From contig OZ037924.1 of assembly GCA_964035575.1 (NCBI GenBank), positions 806,001 through 870,000 on the forward strand: a stretch of DNA of 64,000 nt, read 5' to 3'. The notes beneath the pieces were generated by a model, which searched no databases, was not told the DNA's origin, and saw only the letters and a list, made by a program, of their open reading frames with translations. The translations under genes were made by a program, and so were the position numbers. Source of the stretch: Rhynchopus sp. YZ270_cl-10. Taxonomy: Eukaryota; Euglenozoa; Diplonemea; Diplonemida; Diplonemidae. Each line of letters begins with the position of its first letter. The first letter of the stretch is position 1. Positions 52,870 to 62,905 of the stretch are shown here, one piece after another.

Positions 52870-53746
52870 CAGGGGTCCTAAGAGTGGTAACTTTTACCAC
52901 TTCTGAAGTGACCTTTTTTATTTTTTTGAAATCCGAAGGTCACTTCGAAGTGACCTTCGAAAAGTGCCCTAAAAAGTGACTTTTTTTATTTTTAAAATCC
53001 GGTGTCACGAAGTTACCTCGGATACTTAACATACACCCGGAACACGTTGGAGCTTGTTCTTTGCGAATCTTATTTGAGCATGCTTCGGGATTTTTCTTCT
53101 TTTTGCCAAGATCAGTGGTCTGCAGGGCTGCGGGTGCCATAATGTACAATTTTAGCGCAATTTTTTGAAATGTTGCGTACCGTGGCTTCGCCAAAAACTT
53201 TTGTTTTAGCAAAACAGGGAAGTAAAATTTACGGATTTACCAACGAAAGTGCCATTTTATGGCAACATTTTTAGAAATGTTGCGTACCGTGCCAGGAACT
53301 TTTGGGTGTTATGGCCGCCGTTTCTTTTTATCAATGTACTTCGGTTACTGATAAGAAGGCTGACACCCACTACGGCTTGCACCAGTGGCTACAAAGCTGC
53401 CAAAGCTGCACTGAGGAGGGGAGGCTTTCCCGCAGAGAAAGGGTTGAGAAAAAACATCTGGCATCTGTGTTGTGTTGTTCGTGGTAAGAAGCAAAATTGT
53501 GACACCAAACCGCGAGACCCCGAAATTGCCTGACGAAAAAAATCTTATCTAGTACCCCGTCCAATGATACGGCGATAACCAACGTCCAGTGTATGTCCGA
53601 GGAATTTGCACTTTTTTAAACTTCACTTTTGTTGTTGCCTACCGCCTCTGAGGGGGGAAAGTTTTTTTTTTTCCCTCCCCAAAAAACGAGAAGTGACCTT
53701 GAAGTTACCATTTTTAATTTTTTTGAGAACAGCGTTAGGACCCCTG
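52870..53746. mobile_element. 877-bp non-autonomous hAT-type element, copy 1
   Basis: Begins CAGGGGTCCTA and ends with its complement TAGGACCCCTG. It is flanked by a perfect 8-bp duplication ACGAGAGT on both sides. Both features are typical of hAT transposons. It has internal inverted stretches and several TTGCGTACCGTGG motifs and no transposase. It sits inside a host hairpin element (GTGTGC ACGAGAG ...), which it splits. Confidence 0.92.
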
Positions 53747-54212
53747 ACGAGAGTCACATTCATTTAAGTTTTCTTTTCTTTTTTTCTCAATTTTTTTCAT
53801 CCCTCCTCCCGTGTTGGTTTCACCGTGTTTATTCACTTTACTAACCGCAGATAGGCGCTCCAATGTATGTCTGTGTCCGTGGGTTCAAACTGAAATTTGA
53901 TTTTTTTTTCTGATTCCAGGAGGGTCAAACCTTTTCAGTTTTTTACTTTGATGGTGTGGCTGGAAATTACCCTAATACCGGTACTTAGTACTACAGAAGA
54001 ACTACACACAAAAAAAAAAATAGACTTTTCCCCCCCAGCCACGCCATTTGAGGCATTTTTTTTTCTTGGTTTTGTTTCTTTTTTGGTTTCCTCAGAAATC
54101 GAAGAAAGCAATACTCAAAAAGAAGAAAAATATACAGCCTTTGTAGTAACCCCTCACGTTCACACAACATTATTTGTTTGCGCAATTCTGCATTTCTTTT
54201 TCTTTTTTTTAG

Positions 54213-54318
54213 ACCCACTCACGCCAAGGAACGCTGCACACCACCCTGCAGACCAACCCGGGGGCACCAAAATGTTCACTACTCTTGAAGGCTACAGCAC
54301 AACGTCTGCGTACTTGGG
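54213..54318 (+). CDS. possible internal exon
   Basis: Bounded by a long T/C tract plus TTTAG (acceptor) and GGG/GTGAGT (donor). The frame reads through RNAAHHPADQPGGTKMFTTL and on to TSAYLG. Composition is balanced within very AT-rich sequence. No adjoining exon was found with confidence and no family is recognised. Confidence 0.25.
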
Positions 54319-55129
54319 GTGAGTTATCGTATTAAAAAGGTGGAGGGCTGCTGTCTACATTGGCAGGCTGCACTGATTTCAAAAAGGAAAACAAAAAATA
54401 TTGTTAGCATACAGTGAAATCCCCGAGAGTCCTCGAGTCTGGCAGAAAATTCCAAAAAATAACCCGGGGAGTTTTTTTTTTTTTCTTCTTTTTTTTCCTT
54501 CACAGAGAGTTTCAGAGAGTTTTTTTTTCTCCTCCGAAATGTCAAACACCTGGTTGTTAGTAATTTTCGTGTTAACCTCCGAAAAAAAAAACTCTCTAAA
54601 ACTCTCCGAAACAAAAAAAAGGTATTAAAAAAACACTTTCCGAAACTCTCCGCATTTTTTTTTTTTGGGGTTCGGGTGTCCACCACGGTGCAGCCGGTCA
54701 TTGTACCAAGGTACTGTTTCACGAGAGGGCTTTGTATTTCAACTCTACCATTCTTTTTAAATTTCCAACCCTTTAAAACCTCTCTAAAAAACACCAATCG
54801 AGAGAGTCTCTGAGACTCTCGGAGGAGTTCGAATGTATGCTGTCATTAAAAAAAAAAATTGTTGTTCATTTACTCAGGGTTCTAGCTCAGAAGAAAAAAA
54901 AAAGAAACGGAAAAGGTGGCTCAAAAAAAAATTTTTTGCGCTTCGCGCGCAGGGATTACGCAGCTCCCCCAAAAATAAAAAAAGTACGTATGGATTTTCA
55001 ACACGTACAATTCTAAGCAAAAACAATTAAAAACCGCGCGCGCTTCGCGCGCGCTCTCCCTGGCAAAGTTGGTTGAGAAGGGTTGTGAAAGTTCGAATAA
55101 CTGGAGAAATCATCAGTCATGGCATCCAA

Positions 55130-55385
55130 ATGTTCCTGGCGAAGCCACGGTACGCAACATTTTTAAAAAATCTTGACATAAAATGGCACTTTCGTTGGTA
55201 ACTATGGTCCAGTTCCGTAAACTTTACTTCCATATTTTGCTAAAACGAAAGTTTCTGGCGAAGCCACGGTACGCAACATTTCTAAAAATTGCGCTTAAAA
55301 TTGCCTATTATGTCATGGGAAGGGTGTATTACAATCTAGCGCCGCAGGCGCACGGTACGCTACTTTTTTCTTTCGCCATGCTGCA
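55130..55385. repeat. diverged fragment related to the 877-bp hAT-type element
   Basis: Shares GCGAAGCCACGGTACGCAAC followed by ATTTCTAAAAAT and AAAATGGCACTTTCGTTGGT with the inner part of the 877-bp elements, in two partial units. It lacks the terminal repeats. Confidence 0.7.
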
Positions 55386-55874
55386 TGCTCCTTTTCCGGT
55401 AAAATAGAAAATTGTCTCCTACAAATAGAATTCTGTAGGGGGTAGGTGAGAGGTGGGGGCGGAGCCCCACTCCTCACCTACCCCACCCCAGCACCAATCC
55501 AAAACCCAAATTACCTACGTATGGACACGTATGGATTCCACCTTTTCAAAAACAATTCACGTATGGATTTCCATACGTTCCACACGTGGAGCGTAATCCC
55601 TGTTCGCGCGGAAAAATTGACCACGCCAAGTCGCTGTTTTTAACAGCAAAGGGGACTGGCTGACGACACTGAGGACCTCCTTGGCCAACCGGTTTTTTGC
55701 ACCGTGTAAAAAAAACCCAAAAAAAAATCCCAAAAAAAAAAAAAAAAACAACGGAAAAGGTGGGCCACCTTTTCCGTTCTACTGAGCTAGGACCCTGATT
55801 TACTATCCGGAAGGTCAACTCTACCAGGTTCTGCTTCATGATGATGCTGCTGTGCGACAACGAATGTGATCAAA

Positions 55875-55912
55875 AAAGGTGACTAAGCACGAGAGGCTTA
55901 GGGTCATCTAAA
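55875..55912 (+). repeat. hairpin element copy
   Basis: CTAAGC (55883-55888), loop ACGAGAG and GCTTAG (55896-55901), then GGTCATCT. The lead CGAATGTGATCA is shared with copies at 14617, 60515 and 63500. Confidence 0.8.
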
Positions 55913-56004
55913 ACACTATCATATTTTGTTTTGATTGCCCCCTCAGTTGGGTCAACTCAACGTTACAAAACCCAGTGCTGTTTCCCCCGGAAGGCCCCCG
56001 GAGG

Positions 56005-56108
56005 CAGTGCTGTAAGAATACGTATTCTTCGTAAGAATACGTTAAGAATACGTATTCTTACGTATTCTTACGTATTCTTACGTATTCTTACGTATTCTTA
56101 CAGCACTG
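56005..56108. mobile_element. 104-bp miniature hAT-like element
   Basis: Terminal inverted repeats CAGTGCTGTAAGAATACG, perfect over 18 bases. The interior is made of TACGTATTCT/AGAATACGTA units. Flanking octamers CCCGGAGG and CCCCGAGG match at seven of eight bases, consistent with an 8-bp target duplication. Confidence 0.75.
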
Positions 56109-56487
56109 CCCCGAGGGGGTTGTTGCCCAGTCATAGTATTAATATTGTTTATATTTGCCACTTCGTACAAAAGTAGCCGAGTATTGTCTCTACTCAATTT
56201 CCCCCCCTTTTTTTTTTTCTCTTTTGGGAGGATGGCAATACTATTGTACACAAAGCTTCTTCCAAACAATCAGAAAAAAGGAAAAAAATGCCCCATTTTT
56301 TGAATTTCATACAACCCAATCCCCCCCCTCCATACCACCCACCAAATTAGGGCTTATTTATAGCTTTGTTATTTTTCTTCTTTTGTTTCCTTCTTCTTCT
56401 TCTCCTTCTCCTTCTTCTTCTCCTTCTCCCACATAACGACACACACCCTTTTCTCTTTGTCTTTCTGATATCCAAAAAGAGAGTAAA

Positions 56488-57129
56488 ATGTATCGTTCGT
56501 TTCTCCTCGTCACCCTTTTGTGCACCGTCTGCGCACGCGGCACCGTTGAAACTGAGGAGGTTTCGATACCCATGGGAGGCGCGCATACCTTCACGCTCAC
56601 CCCTACCCAGGGCAACAAGCTGGTGTCGTATTCCGTTGTGAATATGGGGGCGCGTGGGCAGTGTCCTTACGGAGAGGCTCCCGTTGTGGTGTCGGGTGTG
56701 GACGGTGTGTATGATGCGTGGGTCGGGTATTTTGGAGAAAATGCGTGGAGAAAAGGCGTGAGGCAGAGCGTATCTGGCAAGGTCTCCGTGAAGGTGACGG
56801 GGGCGAGCTGTGACGTCAAGGTTGTAGTGGTGGCTGAGTTTGAGGAGGAGCTGGAGGGTGCAAAGACAACGCTTGGAGGGGACGATTCGTACACAGAGAC
56901 GTACCCGATTTCGGTGTATTTTGTGTACGCAGATGCAGGGTTGATGATGCTTGTGGTCGCTGCGCGTCTTCTCTGGAACAGCCACGTTGACGCAGAAGAG
57001 GAAAAGGCACCCCCCTCCCCACGCTCGCTCAATGACATCCAATCGTCCACCACAGTCATCCCCGTTGGTGATTCGGAGGCAAACCCACGGTTCCCAGCGC
57101 TCTTAGGAGGGGAGCAGTTGGCGGAGTGA
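56488..57129 (+). CDS. family C surface protein, single-domain relative of families A and B
   Basis: A 213-aa protein. Signal peptide MYRSFLLVTLLCTVCA. One domain only, about residues 18-120: TVETEEVSIPMGGAHTFTL matches the A and B domain 1 start, Cys 59 lies in SVVNMGARGQC and Cys 108 in VTGASCDVKVVVVAEF. A hydrophobic span follows (ISVYFVYADAGLMMLVVAAR, about 141-162), then a tail of about 50 residues containing PALLGGEQLAE. No Pro/Thr stalk and no second domain. It could represent the ancestral single-domain form or a shortened derivative. Single ATG at 56488; a pyrimidine-rich stretch with AG lies just upstream. Role unknown, presumably membrane-bound. Confidence 0.75.
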   Translation: MYRSFLLVTLLCTVCARGTVETEEVSIPMGGAHTFTLTPTQGNKLVSYSVVNMGARGQCPYGEAPVVVSGVDGVYDAWVGYFGENAWRKGVRQSVSGKVSVKVTGASCDVKVVVVAEFEEELEGAKTTLGGDDSYTETYPISVYFVYADAGLMMLVVAARLLWNSHVDAEEEKAPPSPRSLNDIQSSTTVIPVGDSEANPRFPALLGGEQLAE

Positions 57130-57761
57130 AAACTTCATGAGTGGGGGTTGGCCGTGTTTTGGATACATACCTAGAATGAAGGCTTGAATGGGTTCTTTTT
57201 TGTGAGTTTTTTGAGAGATTATGACGCAAAGAAAGAAGAAAAAAAACAACAATTTTCTACTCGGGGCACCTCTTTTTACTGAAAAAAGAAGTTTGTGACG
57301 CGTATTCGGATTCAACGAGGAGGGGTTTTTACATTTTTTTCAAAGGTTCCTAATGTTTGCGATTCCCCCTTTTTTTCATATGCCTTTGCATCCTTTTTGA
57401 GGCATTTTGCACTTTTTTTTTTCACTTTATTCCATCTTATTGACATTCCCCTTTTGGAATTCTCTTCCTCATATGGGGGTGGGTTTACGAACACACTTGA
57501 CCCTAGTCCTGCCTCTGATCACGTTTTCTTGTTATTCTACGTGGCAAGGGTTCGACAGTTTACCTGAGGGGGTCAAAAAGGTGCTGGGACGGCTTTCACA
57601 CACAGTGTGAAATAGGTCGTAGTGGGAAAATGGTTGGGTGTCTCTGTAATGGGTAAGCCACACCCAAAAAAAACAGTGGAGATTGCACAACTGTGGCAAC
57701 ACAACCGAGGCAACTACACTACTCCAACAATTTTTCAAAAAAAGGAGAGAAACGGCACCAC
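57130..57761. other. spacer between the family C gene and hAT copy 2
   Basis: T-rich sequence. Contains one copy of a dispersed repeat of about 70 bp at 57675-57740 (GATTGCACAACTGTGGCAAC), also seen at 59356 and 60125. No gene. Confidence 0.5.
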
Positions 57762-58638
57762 CAGGGGTCCTAACGCTGTTCTCAAAAAAATTAAAAATGG
57801 TAACTTCAAGGTCACTTCTCGTTTTTTGGGGAGGGAAAAAAAAAAACTTTCCCCCCTCAGAGGCGGTAGGCAACAACAAAAGTGAAGTTTAAAAAAGTGC
57901 AAATTCCTCGGACATACACTGGACGTTGGTTATCGCCGTATCATTGGACGGGGTACTAGATAAGATTTTTTTCGTCAGGCAATTTCGGGGTCTCGCGGTT
58001 TGGTGTCACAATTTTGCTTCTTACCACGAACAACACAACACAGATGCCAGATGTTTTTTCTCAACCCTTTCTCTGCGGGAAAGCCTCCCCTCCTCAGTGC
58101 AGCTTTGGCAGCTTTGTAGCCACTGGTGCAAGCCGTAGTGGGTGTCAGCCTTCTTATCAGTAACCGAAGTACATTGATAAAAAGAAACGGCGGCCATAAC
58201 ACCCAAAAGTTCCTGGCACGGTACGCAACATTTCTAAAAATGTTGCCATAAAATGGCACTTTCGTTGGTAAATCCGTAAATTTTACTTCCCTGTTTTGCT
58301 AAAACAAAAGTTTTTGGCGAAGCCACGGTACGCAACATTTCAAAAAATTGCGCTAAAATTGTACATTATGGCACCCGCAGCCCTGCAGACCACTGATCTT
58401 GGCAAAAAGAAGAAAAATCCCGAAGCATGCTCAAATAAGATTCGCAAAGAACAAGCTCCAACGTGTTCCGGGTGTATGTTAAGTATCCGAGGTAACTTCG
58501 TGACACCGGATTTTAAAAATAAAAAAAGTCACTTTTTAGGGCACTTTTCGAAGGTCACTTCGAAGTGACCTTCGGATTTCAAAAAAATAAAAAAGGTCAC
58601 TTCAGAAGTGGTAAAAGTTACCACTCTTAGGACCCCTG
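57762..58638. mobile_element. 877-bp non-autonomous hAT-type element, copy 2 (inverted)
   Basis: Reverse-complement copy of 52870-53746 with the same length and apparently the same sequence. Flanked by a perfect 8-bp duplication GGCACCAC, different from that of copy 1, so the two are independent insertions. No transposase. Confidence 0.93.
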
Positions 58639-59768
58639 GGCACCACAGATATTGCCCTTTGGAAGAGTGACTCTGGCCTGACTGCCAGTGGATACATACT
58701 ATAAAGCATTTTGTCTTTTTCTCAATCATGTTGTTTTGTTCTAACCTTTCTTAAACACTTAATACCACTCTCTTCCCCTCCCAGTTCGAACGGCACGTTG
58801 TATTGTTAGAAAAAAAAAAGTATTGACTGAAAAAAAATTGTGACTGAAGGATGGGAAGGGGGGTTCTTTGGGGCTTCCTAGCAGATGTAGGGTGGGTAAA
58901 GTTGTGGTTTCCCTTGGGGGGGGGAGCTGTGTCTTCTCCCTTTTTTTTTTGCTAGATACCTTGATACCCCTTCCCTGTTACCCCCTTCGTTTCAGTGTGA
59001 AGTATATTGTCTTTATAAAATTTTTATTTCTTTTTGAAATTTGAAAAAAAAAAAAAAAAAACTAGCCCCTCTTTCCCTCCCCCACCTTCCTCCCTGTCGT
59101 TTTATCTTTTTTTTTTGTTTGCCAAGAACTGGGTGTGGGTCAGGATATTTCCTGATCTTTCTTTTCTTCACATATTATTTTTTGTTGGAGAAATAGTTTT
59201 TTTTCCCCCTCTTTTTTTCCTCAACAAAGGTTGGAACAAAGATCTGCGCAGCGTGATATTCATATTTTCTTTTCTTTTTTCTTTTTGTCTTTTTCTCCTT
59301 CTCCAGTGGATAAAGTAAGGATGAACAACCGCAAAAAGAAAAAAAAAGGTGGAAAAGTGGAGATTTGCACAATTGTGGCAACACAACCCGAGACAACTAC
59401 ACTACTCCAAACAATTTATCGAAAAAAGAGAACAGTTACGGGTTCAAGTGGAGGGCATCCTCGGGTGTCCGAAATAATCCAATCAAGTATTCAATAAGAA
59501 TTATATCCCCCCTTTTGTGACGAATGTGGGCCTTCGAAGTCCATACATTCAATTATTCGGGTAGGGGATTTTTTTTTTTTTGATAAAACAACTTGTTGTC
59601 AGTTCTAAAAAGATTGGAGGCAGCGCTTGCGGGCAAACAAAACGGATTGAAAAAGACAGAAGCTGGCTTGTTTTCTTTGGCCCGGCTTTGAGCGCACAAA
59701 CAAAAGACCCGATCTTTTCTTAATAAGAGAGATGACTCGGAACACGAGACTTCAAAAAAAGAAAGCAT

Positions 59769-59848
59769 GGCGCTATGGCTCAGATGTGCTTAGAGCGCTC
59801 GTCCAGTAAGCGAGAGGCTGAGGGGGGGTTCGATCTCCCTCTCGCGCC
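59769..59848 (+). tRNA. tRNA-like gene, anticodon AGT (Thr), imperfect
   Basis: The acceptor ends GGCGCTA and TCGCGCC pair with one mismatch. The D arm is GCTC...GAGC. The anticodon arm CTCGT/GCGAG has loop CCAGTAA, giving anticodon AGT. An enlarged variable region and a T arm with loop TTCGATC follow. A T run eight bases later is a plausible Pol III stop. One extra base in the T arm and the 9-base variable loop make it either an unusual tRNA or a tRNA-derived pseudogene. Confidence 0.5.
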
Positions 59849-60469
59849 TTGATGTTTTTTTTGTTTTTCGTTCATTTTTTTCCATAAAACTTTATTTTTA
59901 TTTTTTTGACTTTCCGTTCGCAGATCTTAGTGTATGATGTTTAATGTGACCGTACCTTCCCGCCACCTCTTTTTTTTAAATCCCCTTTTTTCCTGCTCTT
60001 TTCGCAAGAGTGCTTTTGTATTTTCAAAGTCAACGTTTTTTAAAGATGCCAGTGGCGCGGCTACCAATAATTACCGCGTAGTCAGCGTCACGCCTACCTT
60101 GGTAGGTTACAGTGAAAAAATGACAGTGCAGATTGCACAATTGTGGCAACACAACCGAGGCAACTGCACTACTCCAACAAATTTATCAAAAAAAAAAAAA
60201 AAAACGATGTGTATGCATTGTGAGGCATGTTCATCTTTCAATCCTTTTGAATCACACACTGGTGGTCAATTCCATCTTGCAGTATTAAACAATATCATTT
60301 TCATCTTTGGCATTGATATTGAAGTGTGAGCACAAATCATTCGCGTTTTGATCGTTATTTAGCAAATAGGTGTTGAGGGTTCATGGAACGATAACTTTGC
60401 GCGTGGCTCAGCCGTATTCCGTGTTCGGCATGTCTTAATTTTGCGAATGTGTTTCGCACGAAAAAAAAT

Positions 60470-60570
60470 AGGATCACTGAGCACTGGGCTCAGCTTATCT
60501 TACCAACTGATAACGAATGTGATCAAGGTGGCTAAGCAAAGAGAGGGTTGGGCTTTAGGGTCATCCTGAT
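60470..60570 (+). repeat. two adjacent hairpin elements with different stems
   Basis: CTGAGC (60477-60482) pairs with GCTCAG (60488-60493), followed by CTTATCTTACCAACTG. About 45 bases on, CTAAGC (60532-60537) faces GCTTTAG (60552-60558) with a longer loop, then GGGTCATCC. Compared with CTAAGC/GCTTAG, the first stem is altered on both sides. Confidence 0.65.
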
Positions 60571-60933
60571 GAAAAAAAAACTTTTTTTTATTTTTAGTTC
60601 CCCACAACTGCACTCCGAACGACACTGTGCACTTACACTTCCTTTTTTTTTTTTTTTTGTCTCGACCCTTCGAGCTTGTGACATCTGTTCGTCACGACCT
60701 ACGGGGACACAGCATCCCGTTGTCGAAGTATCAACAAAAACAAAGGTTATATCTTTTGCAGCATGTTTTGGCCCAGGTAAATTGTCGAATGTCAAAAGCA
60801 GTAATTCACCTTGGTGGGCGGTGATGCAACAAAATGGTCAAGACGGTCGGTTTTGCTACATACTGTGGACCAAAACAAAAATCCTGTGAGGAAGAAGGAA
60901 AAAGAAAGAAAAATCTGGAAACAAAGAGTTTTT

Positions 60934-61215
60934 CAACTTACCTTCCTTCACCCCCCCTGTAAGGGCAACCGTAGGTGAAGTAAGGTATAGTATTGAAATC
61001 GATGTGGGGGGGGAGTAAAGGGTCAATTTTACAAAACCAGATTTTGAGGAAAATTTTAGCCGAAAATGGGCCCCACGTATAAGGAACCGGGCTCATATTT
61101 CTCAAAATTTAAGTGCTCAAAAAATTGTCCAATTTTCGAGATTGACCCCACCACTGCACGGGCGGATCCCAAAAATGCAAATAAGGACCCTTTTTAATTT
61201 GTTCTCTTGAAATGT
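60934..61215 (+). repeat. dispersed repeat of about 270 bp, copy 1
   Basis: Shares GAAATCGATGT, AGATTTTGAGGAAA, GGGCTCATATTT, AAATTGTCCAATTTTC and GGGCGGATCCCAAAAATGC with 63202-63465 in the same order and orientation, at roughly 85 percent identity by eye. Non-coding. Confidence 0.8.
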
Positions 61216-61328
61216 GTAATTTCATGTTTTCGCGAAAAAAATAACAACTGATCCTACAAGGGTTGAAGGAAGGTGGTTGAAAACAACAATAACAACAAGG
61301 ACAAGTAATTGCTAAGAAAAAAGCGGGT

Positions 61329-61886
61329 GTGCTGTGGAAAACTCCGCGCGATTTTCGAAACCACCGTAGCATCCTGGCGATTTGCTGGTGTGATCGATGT
61401 GTTGTAGTCTGTGCATTCTGTGTTCCTTCCGCACTGCTCCAACGACGACGACAATGTGGGGAGCCTGTGGACAAAAACGAGCTGGACCACGCCGAGCCTG
61501 CCGAGCGGGCGTCCAACAACGCGATCGAGCAGATGGTGCTGGACGAAGAGGACAGCCCCCCTTCTTGAACGTTTCAGATGCTGGAGTCCCAGTGGGTCTG
61601 GCAGTGTACGAAGAGCGTTAACATACCTGCAGAAGAGCAGAATGCTGGGCTTATTGTAGATTATTTCTACAGGATGGAGTTCCACATCACACCCCGTTTT
61701 TTTTCCGATAGCAATTACTTGTTTTTTGTTGATGCGTATTGTGCGTGGTGATACACATTAACAATCTTTTTTTTTTCTTCCTTTTTTCAGGAACTGTACA
61801 AGAGTATACCATTAGAGTGTAATGGGCGCCTAGCTTCAACAGGTGGCATGTTCTACGGGGTGTCTCTTTTTGATCACCTTTTTAGG
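61329..61886 (+). pseudogene. possible relic or unresolved multi-exon gene
   Basis: A frame ending at 61568 reads NELDHAEPAERASNNAIEQM and DEED before a TGA. The same frame is open again from 61569 and reads MLESQWVWQCTKSVNIPAEE and FYRMEFHITPRFF to about 61750. A T/C tract with TTTCAG at 61790 opens a further stretch, ELYKSIPLECNGRLASTGG, to about 61886. The pieces look protein-like but I could not find introns that join them in phase. Either a decayed host gene or exons with splice sites I missed. No family recognised. Confidence 0.3.
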
Positions 61887-62229
61887 GTGATTTCCAAGAA
61901 AAATCAACAACATACTATTAATAACAACGACAAACAAACAGAACAATGCCAGGCTTTCCCGCGGCCTGGGGGACCCCCCTCCCCTCCTTCCCTTCCCTCG
62001 GGTCCATTCTCAACGCCAAACGATAACAAAACAAAACAAAACAAAAAAGAACGAGAAATCGAAAAGTGTCCACTGTCCATCTTTCCAGCTTTCTTTTGGG
62101 GGTGACGGTTATTGTATCGGTGCAAAGAGAAAAGCTATCTTTCATTTTTTGGAGTTAGCTGAATTGAAAAGGCCTACGGGGTCGTGCTGGACATTGTCCT
62201 TTTTGACGTATCAACTTTTTTTGTTTCAA

Positions 62230-62270
62230 AAGATGTGCACGAGAGGCACATCCACCTTACTTTTCTTTTC
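62230..62270 (+). repeat. hairpin element copy with 7-bp alternative stem
   Basis: GATGTGC (62232-62238) pairs perfectly with GCACATC (62246-62252) around the loop ACGAGAG, then CACCTTACTTTTC. The loop is that of the type copy; the stem is entirely different. Confidence 0.8.
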
Positions 62271-62810
62271 TTTTTCTTTTCTTCATTTTTTTTTTTCTTC
62301 TTTTTTTTAGTGCATGCCAATAGTGTAATTATTTATTCAGCATCACTAGGGTGTTCCGTATTGCTCAGCAGTATCTGTACCCCCCATTTTTATTTTATTT
62401 TTTCCCTTTTCTTTTTGAACAAGTGCCTCATCCGCTCGGTGTTGTTGCACTGCCAACCCCGATTTTTATTAAAAAATGGTGTAGAGTGGATAATAATTAC
62501 TAATTGTGACCCACCCACACCCTTCTGCAAAGCTTCCTCGTAGCTATTCGATGGAACCCAAATAAACTTATTTGTTGTGCATTCCGTTTTCTTTCATATT
62601 TTACGTTTCTCGGGTCCCCTGTGCATCGTAAATGAACGCACAGTACGATATGCTAAAGGCACCCTTCATCAGGACTTTTGCAAACAGTATTTTTATTTCA
62701 TTTACAATACCATCCCAAAGTTGTGTGATCACAGGTGGTCACTCTGATTTCAAAAAAACAAAAAACAAAAAAACCTTCTTGGAAAATCCCCTTGACCCCT
62801 TTCCCCCACG

Positions 62811-62905
62811 GTGTGACTAAGCACTGTCGCAGAATTAGGTTCATCTTGTCAACTTTTTCTTTAGGGTGTGCGTGTGTACAAGAGGCACATTCATTTGAGA
62901 AGTAT
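62811..62905 (+). repeat. two adjacent hairpin elements
   Basis: CTAA (62817-62820) pairs with TTAG (62835-62838), followed by GTTCATCTTGTCAAC. Then GTGT (62874-62877) pairs with GCAC (62885-62888) around ACAAGAG, followed by ATTCATTTGAG. Confidence 0.65.

Larger units (their letters stand above)
53747..56487. other. spacer between hAT copy 1 and the family C gene
   Basis: Contains a possible exon (54213-54318), a field of CTCTCCGAAA/GAGAGTTT low-complexity sequence (54400-54830), a CACGAGAGGGCTTTG relative (54690-54745), GC-palindromes GCGCTTCGCGCGC (54940 and 55040), a relic related to the hAT element (55130-55385), a GGTAGGTGAG palindrome (55438-55490), a hairpin element (55875-55912) and a 104-bp hAT-like element (56005-56108). 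The approach to the family C gene is pyrimidine-rich. Confidence 0.5.

Noticed and set aside
53249-53533. 94-codon open frame in the 877-bp hAT-type elements as a transposase
   Set aside because: It is far too short and has no hAT dimerisation or catalytic motif; identity in both copies only reflects recent duplication of the element.
56347-57042. Minus-strand frames with long Arg runs opposite the family C gene
   Set aside because: They read the CTT/CCT-rich tract before the gene and its antisense strand; no protein character.
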